Shown here in pieces: positions 6,704 through 14,089 of a stretch of 17,476 nt of DNA (positions within the stretch are counted from its first letter, which is position 1; every line of letters starts with the position of its first letter). The notes under the pieces are model-generated. The model did no database searches. It had not been told where the DNA came from and saw nothing but the letters and a program-made list of their open reading frames with translations. The position numbers and the translations under genes were made by a program. This stretch comes from Colimorpha sp045597845 (GTDB lineage: Bacteria; Bacteroidota; Bacteroidia; Bacteroidales; P3), in assembly GCA_045597845.1 (NCBI GenBank), contig JAZLKZ010000024.1, positions 1-17,476 on the forward strand, in the 5' to 3' direction.

Positions 6704-7732
6704 ATGACTTATACAGCCAAAGACATTGCCCAGATGATAAAAGGCACCGTTGAGGGCGACGAAAACGCACTCATCTGGAAACCCTGCAAGATTGAAGAAG
6801 TCGATGAGGGCGGTATCACCTTCCTCGCCAATCCCAAATACACCCACTACATCTACGAACGCAAAGCCACGGCAATCATTGTTCGGCGCGATTTCGTGCC
6901 GGAAAAGCCAATCGACGCTACGCTCATACGTGTAGATAATCCTTATCTTTGCGTTGCCAAGTTGCTGCATGTGTTCAACAAAGCCAGTCAACCACCCAAA
7001 GGTATTTCCTGGCGATGCAAGATAGGGCGCAAAAGCAAGCACGGCAAGCGTTGCTACATCGGCGAGTTTGCATTCATTGGCCGAAACGTCACCATCGGCG
7101 ACAACTGCAGAATCTATCCGCAAGTGTTTATCGGCGACAACTGTACCATCGGCGACAATGCGACGCTCTACCCCGGCGTGAAAATCTACCACGACTGCAA
7201 GATTGGCAACAACTGCACTTTCCATGCCGGCGTAGTGATTGGTTCAGACGGGTTTGGATTTGCTCCTTCGCAGGATGGCTCCTACTCAAAAATCGACCAA
7301 ATCGGCAATGTGATTGTTGAAGATGACGTGGAGATTGGCGCCAACACCTGCGTAGATCGCGCCACGATGGGTTCCACCATTATTCGCAAAGGCGCCAAAA
7401 TCGACAACCTCTGCCAAATAGCCCACAACGTGATTATAGGCAGCAACACCGTAATGGCATCGCAAAGCGCCGTGGCAGGAAGCGGCAAAGTGGGAGAAGG
7501 CTGCGTCATTGCCGGTCAAGTTGGCATCGTAGGCCATATCGAAGTGGGCGACCACGTAACCATTGCCGCACAGAGTGGCGTAACCCACAACGTAAAATCC
7601 AACAGCACGGTTTTAGGCTCGCCCGCCTTCGAAGCCAACAAGCAGAAAAAAATCTACGTCCACGAACGTCATTTGGACGATTATGTGAAACGTATCGAAG
7701 CCCTTGAAAAAAAAGTGAACGGGGAACAGTAA
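6704..7732 (+). CDS. lpxD: UDP-3-O-acylglucosamine N-acyltransferase
   Basis: LpxD transfers an acyl chain from acyl-ACP to the 2-amine of UDP-3-O-acylglucosamine in lipid A synthesis, in the cytoplasm. The 342 residues show the family layout: an N-terminal uridine-binding domain (ITFLANPKY at 38-46), a left-handed beta-helix of hexapeptide repeats from about 104 to 300 (IGDN, IGNN, IGAN units) and a C-terminal helix. The catalytic His is His241 in NLCQIAHNV, matching His239 of E. coli. GSDGFGFAP at 180-188 and VDRATMGST at 217-225 are strongly conserved blocks. It stands apart from lpxC/fabZ and lpxA, which I recall as its neighbours in Bacteroides, and its entry to the helix (CKIGRKSKHGKRCYIG) is unusually basic. 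It may therefore be a second, divergent copy. Confidence 0.88.
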   Translation: MTYTAKDIAQMIKGTVEGDENALIWKPCKIEEVDEGGITFLANPKYTHYIYERKATAIIVRRDFVPEKPIDATLIRVDNPYLCVAKLLHVFNKASQPPKGISWRCKIGRKSKHGKRCYIGEFAFIGRNVTIGDNCRIYPQVFIGDNCTIGDNATLYPGVKIYHDCKIGNNCTFHAGVVIGSDGFGFAPSQDGSYSKIDQIGNVIVEDDVEIGANTCVDRATMGSTIIRKGAKIDNLCQIAHNVIIGSNTVMASQSAVAGSGKVGEGCVIAGQVGIVGHIEVGDHVTIAAQSGVTHNVKSNSTVLGSPAFEANKQKKIYVHERHLDDYVKRIEALEKKVNGEQ

Positions 7733-7780
7733 TCTGTGAACTGGCCTTAGACGCAAGACGCTTATCAAACGATAAAAACC

Positions 7781-9499
7781 ATGGCAAAACAAAGCTCTTT
7801 CGCTCGGTTTATCAAATCCCCAAGCGGAATCGTCACGATGATGCTTTTGGCGTGGTGGATTCTGAACTTGGCGCAAGGAGCCCTTATGGAACTTACCGAC
7901 GATGAAGCCTACTATTGGTCGTGGGTTTTCTGTCGTGGCACCAAGGGCGTTGGGCTGGAATGGGGCTATTTCGACCATCCACCTTTGGTTGCCTTGGGAA
8001 TCTGGATTTCATCCTTTCTACCTGGCACATTGGGCGTTAGGTTTTTCGCCCTTTTGATGCAACCCCTTTCGCTGCTCATTTTTTGGAGTCTTGTAAAGCC
8101 AGTCAAACCCACCTACAAAGACGCCCTCACCTATGCAGCCATCTGCTTTTCGATGCCCGTCCTGCAACTCTATGGACTGCTTTCTCTGCCAGACGCCTAC
8201 CTGCTTTTCTCCACGGCATTGTTTCTGTGGATGTTCAATCGGCTCGAAAGAAAATGGTACTACTCCATCGGACTGGGTATCGCTATCGCCCTGCTCGGCT
8301 ACAGCAAATACCACGGCGCATTGGTGGTGCTATTTGTCTTTTTGGCAAATCCAAAATGCTTGAGAATCAAGAATTTCTATGCCGCACTCTTCATCGCGTT
8401 GCTGCTCTATATTCCACACCTCCATTGGCAATACACCCATGGATGGCCCTCGTTTGAATACCATCTTATGGGACGCAACCGCGGATTCGAATGGACGGAC
8501 ATCTTTACCTATATTCTGAGCTTTCTGCTCATTTTCAATCCTTTTTTCGACTACCATTTCTTTCAAGCGCTACGCAAGAAGAAAGACTACCCATACCATG
8601 ACAATAAGGAAAACTTACTATGCATCCCCACCACAAATCGTTGGATGACAATAGGATTCTTCCTCTTTTTTGCGCTTTCGTCACTGCGTGGCCATGTGCA
8701 AGCGCAATGGGTGCTCCCAGTAGCTTTTGCGCTTGTATGGACACTTTTCAACTACACCCAAACCAACGAGAAAGCACAACGCTTCGTACTACGCGTAGCT
8801 ACGGCAAGTGCCGTGCTTTTCATTCTGGTGCGTATCGTAATTATCTGGAATCCGTTCGATTTCAAAGGAGAGATTTGGAACAATAAAGAAGACTACGCCG
8901 CGCTCTCCACACTCGCCGATGGACGTCCTGTACTCTTTACCCATAACTACACAGCCTCGGCAAAATACGCTTTCTATACCGGGCAACCCGCCTACACTTC
9001 GGCAGTCTATTGGAATCGCGAAAGCCAATGGCAATACAGCAATTTGGATGACACCTTCTTAGGTAAAGACATTCTGGTTAGCGACGGCAACCGCAACGAC
9101 GCAAAAGTGCTGACCCTTCCCTGTTCGGGGAAATTCTTCTATCAAGAAATCAACGATTATCATCCTTTGAGACGATTGGAAATCGTTGCGCAACGAATCG
9201 TCGACAGCGGTTATGTGAGCTACAAAATGGCAATCCGAAATCCTTATCCATACGACATCCTGCCCGACACAACCCACCCCATCCGCATCATCATGCACTA
9301 CTATATTTCCCAAAACGTTCAACCCTGGACTGCGGTTCCCCTAACCGACACCCTCAAAGCCTTAACAACCACCGAAGTACTTTGTCGTTTCACACAACGG
9401 AAAGACATACCCGCCGACCTCCAACCCAAAGGCTTCGCCATAGGATACAATAGTTTCTGCCCAGGAGAGAATCTTAAGCAATTGACAATTGACAATTAA
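7781..9499 (+). CDS. ArnT/PMT-type GT-C glycosyltransferase
   Basis: A polytopic inner-membrane enzyme of the PMT_2 / GT-C class, which moves a sugar from a polyprenyl-phosphate donor to an acceptor on the periplasmic side. The 572 residues begin with a membrane segment, then LTDDEAYYW at 38-46, where an acidic pair in the first periplasmic loop is the usual catalytic and metal site. YFDHPP at 63-68 and SLPDAYLLF near 155 are also family motifs. Roughly nine or ten hydrophobic segments run to about residue 350, followed by a soluble C-terminal domain of about 210 residues. ArnT itself modifies lipid A with aminoarabinose; no arn genes are present, so sugar and acceptor are unknown. The last residues, TIDN and the stop, come from a CAATTGA heptad repeat. 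Confidence 0.8.
   Translation: MAKQSSFARFIKSPSGIVTMMLLAWWILNLAQGALMELTDDEAYYWSWVFCRGTKGVGLEWGYFDHPPLVALGIWISSFLPGTLGVRFFALLMQPLSLLIFWSLVKPVKPTYKDALTYAAICFSMPVLQLYGLLSLPDAYLLFSTALFLWMFNRLERKWYYSIGLGIAIALLGYSKYHGALVVLFVFLANPKCLRIKNFYAALFIALLLYIPHLHWQYTHGWPSFEYHLMGRNRGFEWTDIFTYILSFLLIFNPFFDYHFFQALRKKKDYPYHDNKENLLCIPTTNRWMTIGFFLFFALSSLRGHVQAQWVLPVAFALVWTLFNYTQTNEKAQRFVLRVATASAVLFILVRIVIIWNPFDFKGEIWNNKEDYAALSTLADGRPVLFTHNYTASAKYAFYTGQPAYTSAVYWNRESQWQYSNLDDTFLGKDILVSDGNRNDAKVLTLPCSGKFFYQEINDYHPLRRLEIVAQRIVDSGYVSYKMAIRNPYPYDILPDTTHPIRIIMHYYISQNVQPWTAVPLTDTLKALTTTEVLCRFTQRKDIPADLQPKGFAIGYNSFCPGENLKQLTIDN
9479..9499. repeat. CAATTGA heptad repeat supplying a stop codon
   Basis: Three exact-length heptads, CAATTGA, CAATTGA and CAATTAA, lie at the end of the glycosyltransferase gene. 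The final TAA is its stop codon, so the repeat sets the C-terminus. Confidence 0.6.
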
Positions 9500-9534
9500 A
9501 CATTTCAAACTACTCGAACTCACAACCTTACACA

Positions 9535-10911
9535 ATGAAACCCAAGAAAATACTTCTCCTTTTCGCCATACTCCTTGCGCTACTCGCACTGCTCTGCATC
9601 TTCTTTCCCAAAAATGGCATCACCATTGGAAAGACTGCGCTGCGTATGCCCACCTTGGGAACCATCATGCACCACGACGAACTTCTCGCCAAAACGGAAA
9701 TCGAGAAAGTAATGGATACGTTGCCCATTGAAGAGGCCGCATCTGAAGCCGAACGGTTTATCATGGAAATGGAAGGTGACTCCACCCGTTTCTGGCTTCC
9801 CGACGATGACCCCTATTTCTTTCAGCCTTTATACGAAAAGCTTTCCTCCGCCAAAGCCAACCACCGTTACGTGCGTATCTTGCACTACGGCGACTCGCAG
9901 ATTGAGATGGACCGCATCTCCAACCGTATCCGCACCCGACTGCAAAGGGAATTTGGCGGCGGCGGATGTGGCATGATGCCCATCGCACCCATTATCCCCA
10001 CCATGACCATGAGTCACTATGCCAGCGGCGAACCGCAGCGACAGTCGCCGTTCGGCGACACCCTCGTGGTGCGCGCCAACGGCAACTACGGACCTATGGT
10101 ACAGTCTCACCGACTTGCAAGTCCGGTTTCGGCAACCTATACCATTCGTGACAAAAAGGAACACAACCTCGCCATGCAGCGCGTGAAACTGATTTTCAAC
10201 AACCGCCCCGGACCCATCTCCGCAACCTTGAAATGGAAAGACGCCTCGGGAAGTTGGCAAAGCATCGACTACTCCGAGAATGAAGCTGGCGTACATGCCA
10301 TGGAATGGGAACTCGACACCGCCGTGGAAAGTGTACGACTGAACGTCAGAGGGTCGGGCGACATCTACGGCGTACTGCTCGACGGTGCGGCTGGCGTGGC
10401 AGTTGACAACATTCCCATGCGCGGATGCTCCGGCCAGCAATTCACGCAGATCAACCGCGACCAACTGGCGAGCGCCTACGCCTTGATGGACGTGGGGCTC
10501 ATCATCATGCAGTTCGGAGGCAATTCCGTTCCTTATCTCAAGTATCAAAAAAGTCGCGATGAATATTGCGAAGCGATAGGCAGACAAATAGACCGCCTCA
10601 AAGAGTGCTGTCCCGAGGTCACAATCCTCTTTGTAGGGCCATCCGACATGAGCGAACGCTACAACGGCAACTGGCGCACCTATCCCCACATGGAACAAGT
10701 CATCGAAAGCCTTATCCAAACCGTGAACGCACACGGCGCAGCCTATTGGAGCATCTACCACGCCATGGGCGGAAACGGCTCGATGGAACGTTGGTACCAG
10801 CAAGGACTTTCGGGAGTGGATCACGTACATTTCAGTCAAAAAGGAGCCGACAAGATGGGAGACATCATGGGAGAGGCGCTCCTGAAATACATTAAAAACA
10901 GCAAATTATAA
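9535..10911 (+). CDS. Membrane-anchored SGNH-fold hydrolase/acyltransferase 1
   Basis: A 458-residue protein with one N-terminal membrane segment (about 5-24) and no signal-peptidase site that I can see, so it is probably anchored in the inner membrane with the rest in the periplasm. All four SGNH blocks are present: HYGDSQIE with Ser121 (block I), RGCSGQQF with Gly300 (block II), FGGNS with Asn330 (block III) and DHVHF with Asp429 and His432 (block V). A beta-rich insert of about 150 residues sits between blocks I and II. SGNH proteins next to MBOAT genes usually finish O-acetylation of a polysaccharide or peptidoglycan (PatB, AlgJ/AlgX types). The next gene is a second SGNH protein starting after a single base, so the two are almost certainly translated as a pair. 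Confidence 0.75.
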   Translation: MKPKKILLLFAILLALLALLCIFFPKNGITIGKTALRMPTLGTIMHHDELLAKTEIEKVMDTLPIEEAASEAERFIMEMEGDSTRFWLPDDDPYFFQPLYEKLSSAKANHRYVRILHYGDSQIEMDRISNRIRTRLQREFGGGGCGMMPIAPIIPTMTMSHYASGEPQRQSPFGDTLVVRANGNYGPMVQSHRLASPVSATYTIRDKKEHNLAMQRVKLIFNNRPGPISATLKWKDASGSWQSIDYSENEAGVHAMEWELDTAVESVRLNVRGSGDIYGVLLDGAAGVAVDNIPMRGCSGQQFTQINRDQLASAYALMDVGLIIMQFGGNSVPYLKYQKSRDEYCEAIGRQIDRLKECCPEVTILFVGPSDMSERYNGNWRTYPHMEQVIESLIQTVNAHGAAYWSIYHAMGGNGSMERWYQQGLSGVDHVHFSQKGADKMGDIMGEALLKYIKNSKL

Positions 10912-10912
10912 T

Positions 10913-12142
10913 ATGCATATCAAAATATACTCATTCTCTTTACTTTTATTCCTCCTTTGGGGATGCGTCAAGGATACGCAAGCCCAATACCCATTCGTGC
11001 AAACTGAGGCGAACTACCTGCACTACGACACAAACTCCACGACAATGCACCATTTTGTCGAAAAATGGCAACAAGTAACCACGTCGGGAAAAGGACACAT
11101 CAGCATCATGCACATAGGCAGCAGTCATGTGCAAGCCGGAACACTGCCCCATAGAATAAGAAAGAACTTGCTTGTAAAATATCCTAAACTGGTCTCCGAC
11201 CGTGGCATGGTATTTCCCTATTCAGCGGCGGCAAAATGCAACAATCCAGCCGACTACAAAGTGCATTGTCCCGAAGCGGTGAGCTTGACCCGCAACGTGT
11301 ACAAGGAACCTGAGCACGACTTGGGACTTTGCGGAATCGCCATCACGGCCCACGACAGCATGACACATGTCCAGATGGTAATGGACGTGCCTTCGCAATC
11401 CTATCCTATTCGTTTCGAAAGCACCAAGATTACGGTATTGGGAGAGTCGGATGACTCTGTCATTCCCCTGCTCAGCATCGATGGCGACACCCTTGCGCCT
11501 TCAAAAATCCGCCTTGGGGCGCGGAGGTTCGAATTCAGCCTTCCCCACCCCGTTGATTCGTTCGAAATCCTGATACCCTGTGACTCCGCTCAGTCGTTCA
11601 CTCTCACGGGAGTCTATCTCGCCAATGGGCGTCCAGGCATCAGCTACAGCTCCATCGGCGTGAACGGAGCTTCGTTGAACGACCATCTGCGCTGTCCCGA
11701 CTTCGAACAGGATTTGCAATTGGTGAAACCCGACCTGGTGATTTTCGGCATCGGAATCAACGACGCCTTTGGCTCGGATTTCGACACGGTGGCTTTCCAA
11801 AACCAATACCTCGAGCTTGCCAAGCGGATTCGCTCCGTAAATCCCAACTGCGCCTTTATCTTCATCACCAACAACGACTGCTACCACAAAAAAGGACGCA
11901 AAAGCTATAGCGTGAACCAAAACGGACCTTTGGCACGCGAAGCGTTCTACCGCATCGCCAATGCGGCCGACGGAGCCGTATGGGATCAGTTCGAGATTAT
12001 GGGAGGACTCAAATCCATGGAAAAATGGCAGAAGGCCAAATTAGCCCAAACCGACCGCGTGCATTTCACTCATGCCGGATACCAACTGTTGGGCGACTTG
12101 CTAAGCGAAGCGATATTAGCGATAACTGAGACTGGTGATTAG
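10913..12142 (+). CDS. SGNH-fold lipoprotein 2, paired with the preceding gene
   Basis: A 409-residue predicted lipoprotein: a short basic start, hydrophobic core, then LFLLWGC with Cys18 as lipobox. The SGNH blocks are HIGSSHVQAG with Ser71 (block I, with Ser where most members have the Asp of GDS), GVNGAS with Gly252 (block II), FGIGINDAF with Asn283 (block III) and DRVHF with Asp381 and His384 (block V). The catalytic set Ser-Asp-His is complete. Layout matches SGNH protein 1, with a beta-rich insert between blocks I and II, so the two look like an ancient duplication that diverged. Its stop codon is inside a GTGATTA heptad motif, and the MBOAT gene follows after 22 bases. An acetylesterase role instead of a transferase is possible. 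Confidence 0.75.
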   Translation: MHIKIYSFSLLLFLLWGCVKDTQAQYPFVQTEANYLHYDTNSTTMHHFVEKWQQVTTSGKGHISIMHIGSSHVQAGTLPHRIRKNLLVKYPKLVSDRGMVFPYSAAAKCNNPADYKVHCPEAVSLTRNVYKEPEHDLGLCGIAITAHDSMTHVQMVMDVPSQSYPIRFESTKITVLGESDDSVIPLLSIDGDTLAPSKIRLGARRFEFSLPHPVDSFEILIPCDSAQSFTLTGVYLANGRPGISYSSIGVNGASLNDHLRCPDFEQDLQLVKPDLVIFGIGINDAFGSDFDTVAFQNQYLELAKRIRSVNPNCAFIFITNNDCYHKKGRKSYSVNQNGPLAREAFYRIANAADGAVWDQFEIMGGLKSMEKWQKAKLAQTDRVHFTHAGYQLLGDLLSEAILAITETGD

Positions 12143-12164
12143 TGTATGGGAATAAAAAACTCAA

Positions 12165-14021
12165 ATGAAAATGCCTACCATTCTACACTACCTAAGACAA
12201 CTATTCGCTTTCGACAGTTCGCATCCGCTGCTTTTCACCCAGTTCGACTTCTGGGCGTTTTTCTTCATCGTCTTTGCAGTGTTCTGCCTTGTAGTAGGGC
12301 GACAAAAAGGACCTTTCACAAAAGGACGCCGACTGCTGCGCAACACATACCTCTTTCTGGTAAGTGTGCTGTTCTACTACAAAACCTCTGGATGGTTTGT
12401 GCTGTTGCTGTTCTTCTCCACTTTGTCGGGATGGATTATTGGTATTTTGCTGGACAAGGAACAATCCGAAAGCAGGCGGAAGGCCAAGATATGGATGGCA
12501 CTTGGGGTGATAATAAACCTCGCCGTGTTGTTTTTCTTCAAATATGCCTATTTCTTCACCGACATCTTCAACACCATCACCAACAGCCACTACTCTATCG
12601 CCATAAAGATCATCCTGCCCGTAGGCATCTCTTTTTTCACATTCCAGAACATCAGCTACATCGTGGATGTCTATAAACAAAAAATCCGCCATGTAGAAAA
12701 TGTACTCGACTTTGCCTTCTACACCACCTTTTTCCCCCAACTGGTGGCAGGCCCCATCATCCGCGCCGACCAATTCGTGCCCCAGCTCTACAAACCATTC
12801 TTTCTTTCCCGCAGGCAGTTCGGCATCGCGGTATTTTGGATTTTGAATGGTTTGCTCAAGAAAATCATCCTCAGCGACTACCTCGCCGTGAGCTTCATCG
12901 ACCGCGTATTCGACAATCCGCTGCTCTATACGCCTTTCGAGAACTGCGCCGCACTTTTCGTCTATTCGCTGCAAGTCTATGCCGACTTCTCGGGCTACAC
13001 CGACATCGCCATCGGTGTGGCAATGCTCATGGGCTTCTACCTACCCAAGAACTTTAACTCGCCCTATAAGGCGACCAATCCTGCGGGCTTTTGGAAACGA
13101 TGGCACATCTCTCTCTCCAACTGGCTGAAAGACTATCTCTACATTCCCCTTGGCGGCAACCGCGGCGCCTCGTGGCCTTCATACGTGATTTTGGGAGGCA
13201 TTCTCATCATCATCGCCTTAATGGCCAAAAATCTCTACGCCACGTTGGTAGTTTCGGCGGTTATCACACTGCTCATCGCTGTCTATGTCCTCTTCCCAAA
13301 GCACCGCAAAGAGTTCAACACCAATGTCAACAACATGGATACCATGCTTCTGGGCGGACTCTGGCACGGGGCAAGCTTCAATTTCATTACTTGGGGAGGT
13401 TTGAACGGATTGGGCATCTTGATTTACAAATGGTGGAAAAAAATAGCACCCGCTGGACGCATCCTTGTGGTGACACTTACAGCCGTCATCACCTATGTGC
13501 TGCACATAGTCGTACCCTGTCCGCTACTCAACATGCTGAACTTCACCACCATCGCCATCTTCATCGCCTATACGTTGCTCAACATCGTACAACTGTTAGT
13601 ACAGCGCCGAAAACAAGACTTCAATATCCAGAAGACCAGTGCCTCCATCATTTGGAACACCTTGCTTACTTTCACCTTCATCAGCTTCACGCGACTCTTT
13701 TTCCGTAGCGGTTCCAACCTCGACCCCGCCGAAGCCAACGAGGTGGCATGGCGCACCGCGTCGCAGATGGTCAACCAGATAGGCAGCAGCTGGAACCTAC
13801 AACAGATTCCTCAGATTGTGAGCCACTATTCGGCTGTATTTATCCTTTTCGCCATCGGAATGATCATCCACTGGTTGCCCGAACACTTCAAGCGCCGCTA
13901 TCGCCTATGGTTCGCCCAAATGCCAGCGACATTTCTTGTAATCATCTCACTCATAGCTATTTTTATCATGCGCCAATTCGTCACCGCCGACGTGCAACCA
14001 TTTATTTATTTTCAGTTTTAA
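12165..14021 (+). CDS. AlgI/DltB-type MBOAT O-acyltransferase
   Basis: A 618-residue polytopic membrane protein of the MBOAT family, which passes acyl (usually acetyl) groups from cytoplasmic donors across the membrane to an extracytoplasmic glycan or protein partner. Signature blocks: FFPQLVAGPIIR at 189-200, YADFSGYTDIAIG at 272-284, FWKRWHISLSNWLKDYLYIP at 309-328 with His314, and GGLWHGASFNF at 397-407 with the probable catalytic His401. Between GGNR (330-333) and the catalytic block there are about 65 residues, including two hydrophobic stretches, more than the roughly 20 I expect in AlgI. The C-terminal third adds further membrane segments. The two SGNH genes directly upstream are the expected periplasmic partners. 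ATG at 12165 is chosen because it directly precedes the first conserved hydrophobic stretch. Confidence 0.88.
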   Translation: MKMPTILHYLRQLFAFDSSHPLLFTQFDFWAFFFIVFAVFCLVVGRQKGPFTKGRRLLRNTYLFLVSVLFYYKTSGWFVLLLFFSTLSGWIIGILLDKEQSESRRKAKIWMALGVIINLAVLFFFKYAYFFTDIFNTITNSHYSIAIKIILPVGISFFTFQNISYIVDVYKQKIRHVENVLDFAFYTTFFPQLVAGPIIRADQFVPQLYKPFFLSRRQFGIAVFWILNGLLKKIILSDYLAVSFIDRVFDNPLLYTPFENCAALFVYSLQVYADFSGYTDIAIGVAMLMGFYLPKNFNSPYKATNPAGFWKRWHISLSNWLKDYLYIPLGGNRGASWPSYVILGGILIIIALMAKNLYATLVVSAVITLLIAVYVLFPKHRKEFNTNVNNMDTMLLGGLWHGASFNFITWGGLNGLGILIYKWWKKIAPAGRILVVTLTAVITYVLHIVVPCPLLNMLNFTTIAIFIAYTLLNIVQLLVQRRKQDFNIQKTSASIIWNTLLTFTFISFTRLFFRSGSNLDPAEANEVAWRTASQMVNQIGSSWNLQQIPQIVSHYSAVFILFAIGMIIHWLPEHFKRRYRLWFAQMPATFLVIISLIAIFIMRQFVTADVQPFIYFQF

Positions 14022-14052
14022 GTTTTAAGCAGTCAGTCATGCGTCCAACGTC

Positions 14053-14087
14053 CAATTTCCAATTCTCAATTCTCAATTCTCAACTAA
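14053..14087. repeat. CAATTCT heptad repeat before the LtaS-like gene
   Basis: Five consecutive heptads: CAATTTC, three CAATTCT and CAACTAA. They fill most of the 68-base gap after the MBOAT gene. Read in frame they give the residues NFQFSILNSQL ahead of the likely true start at 14090, a sequence that I recall as a common artefact at the N-termini of predicted Bacteroidetes proteins. Confidence 0.7.
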
Positions 14088-14089
14088 AG

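Noticed and set aside
9775..9783. GDS at residues 81-83 of SGNH 1 as the catalytic block
   Set aside because: It lacks the preceding hydrophobic strand and following helix seen at GDSQ 119-122, which is the proper block I.
9829..10839. 336-codon open frame on the minus strand
   Set aside because: It is antisense to the SGNH 1 gene, which carries all four family blocks. The antisense frame has a composition typical of reverse translation and no domain.
12201..12974. 257-codon open frame on the minus strand
   Set aside because: Antisense to the MBOAT gene, whose motifs are beyond doubt. No recognisable product.
13748..14038. Upstream extension of the LtaS-like frame into the MBOAT gene
   Set aside because: The frame is open by chance in the MBOAT 3' end. 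It shows no membrane or family pattern, and the family start is at 14090.
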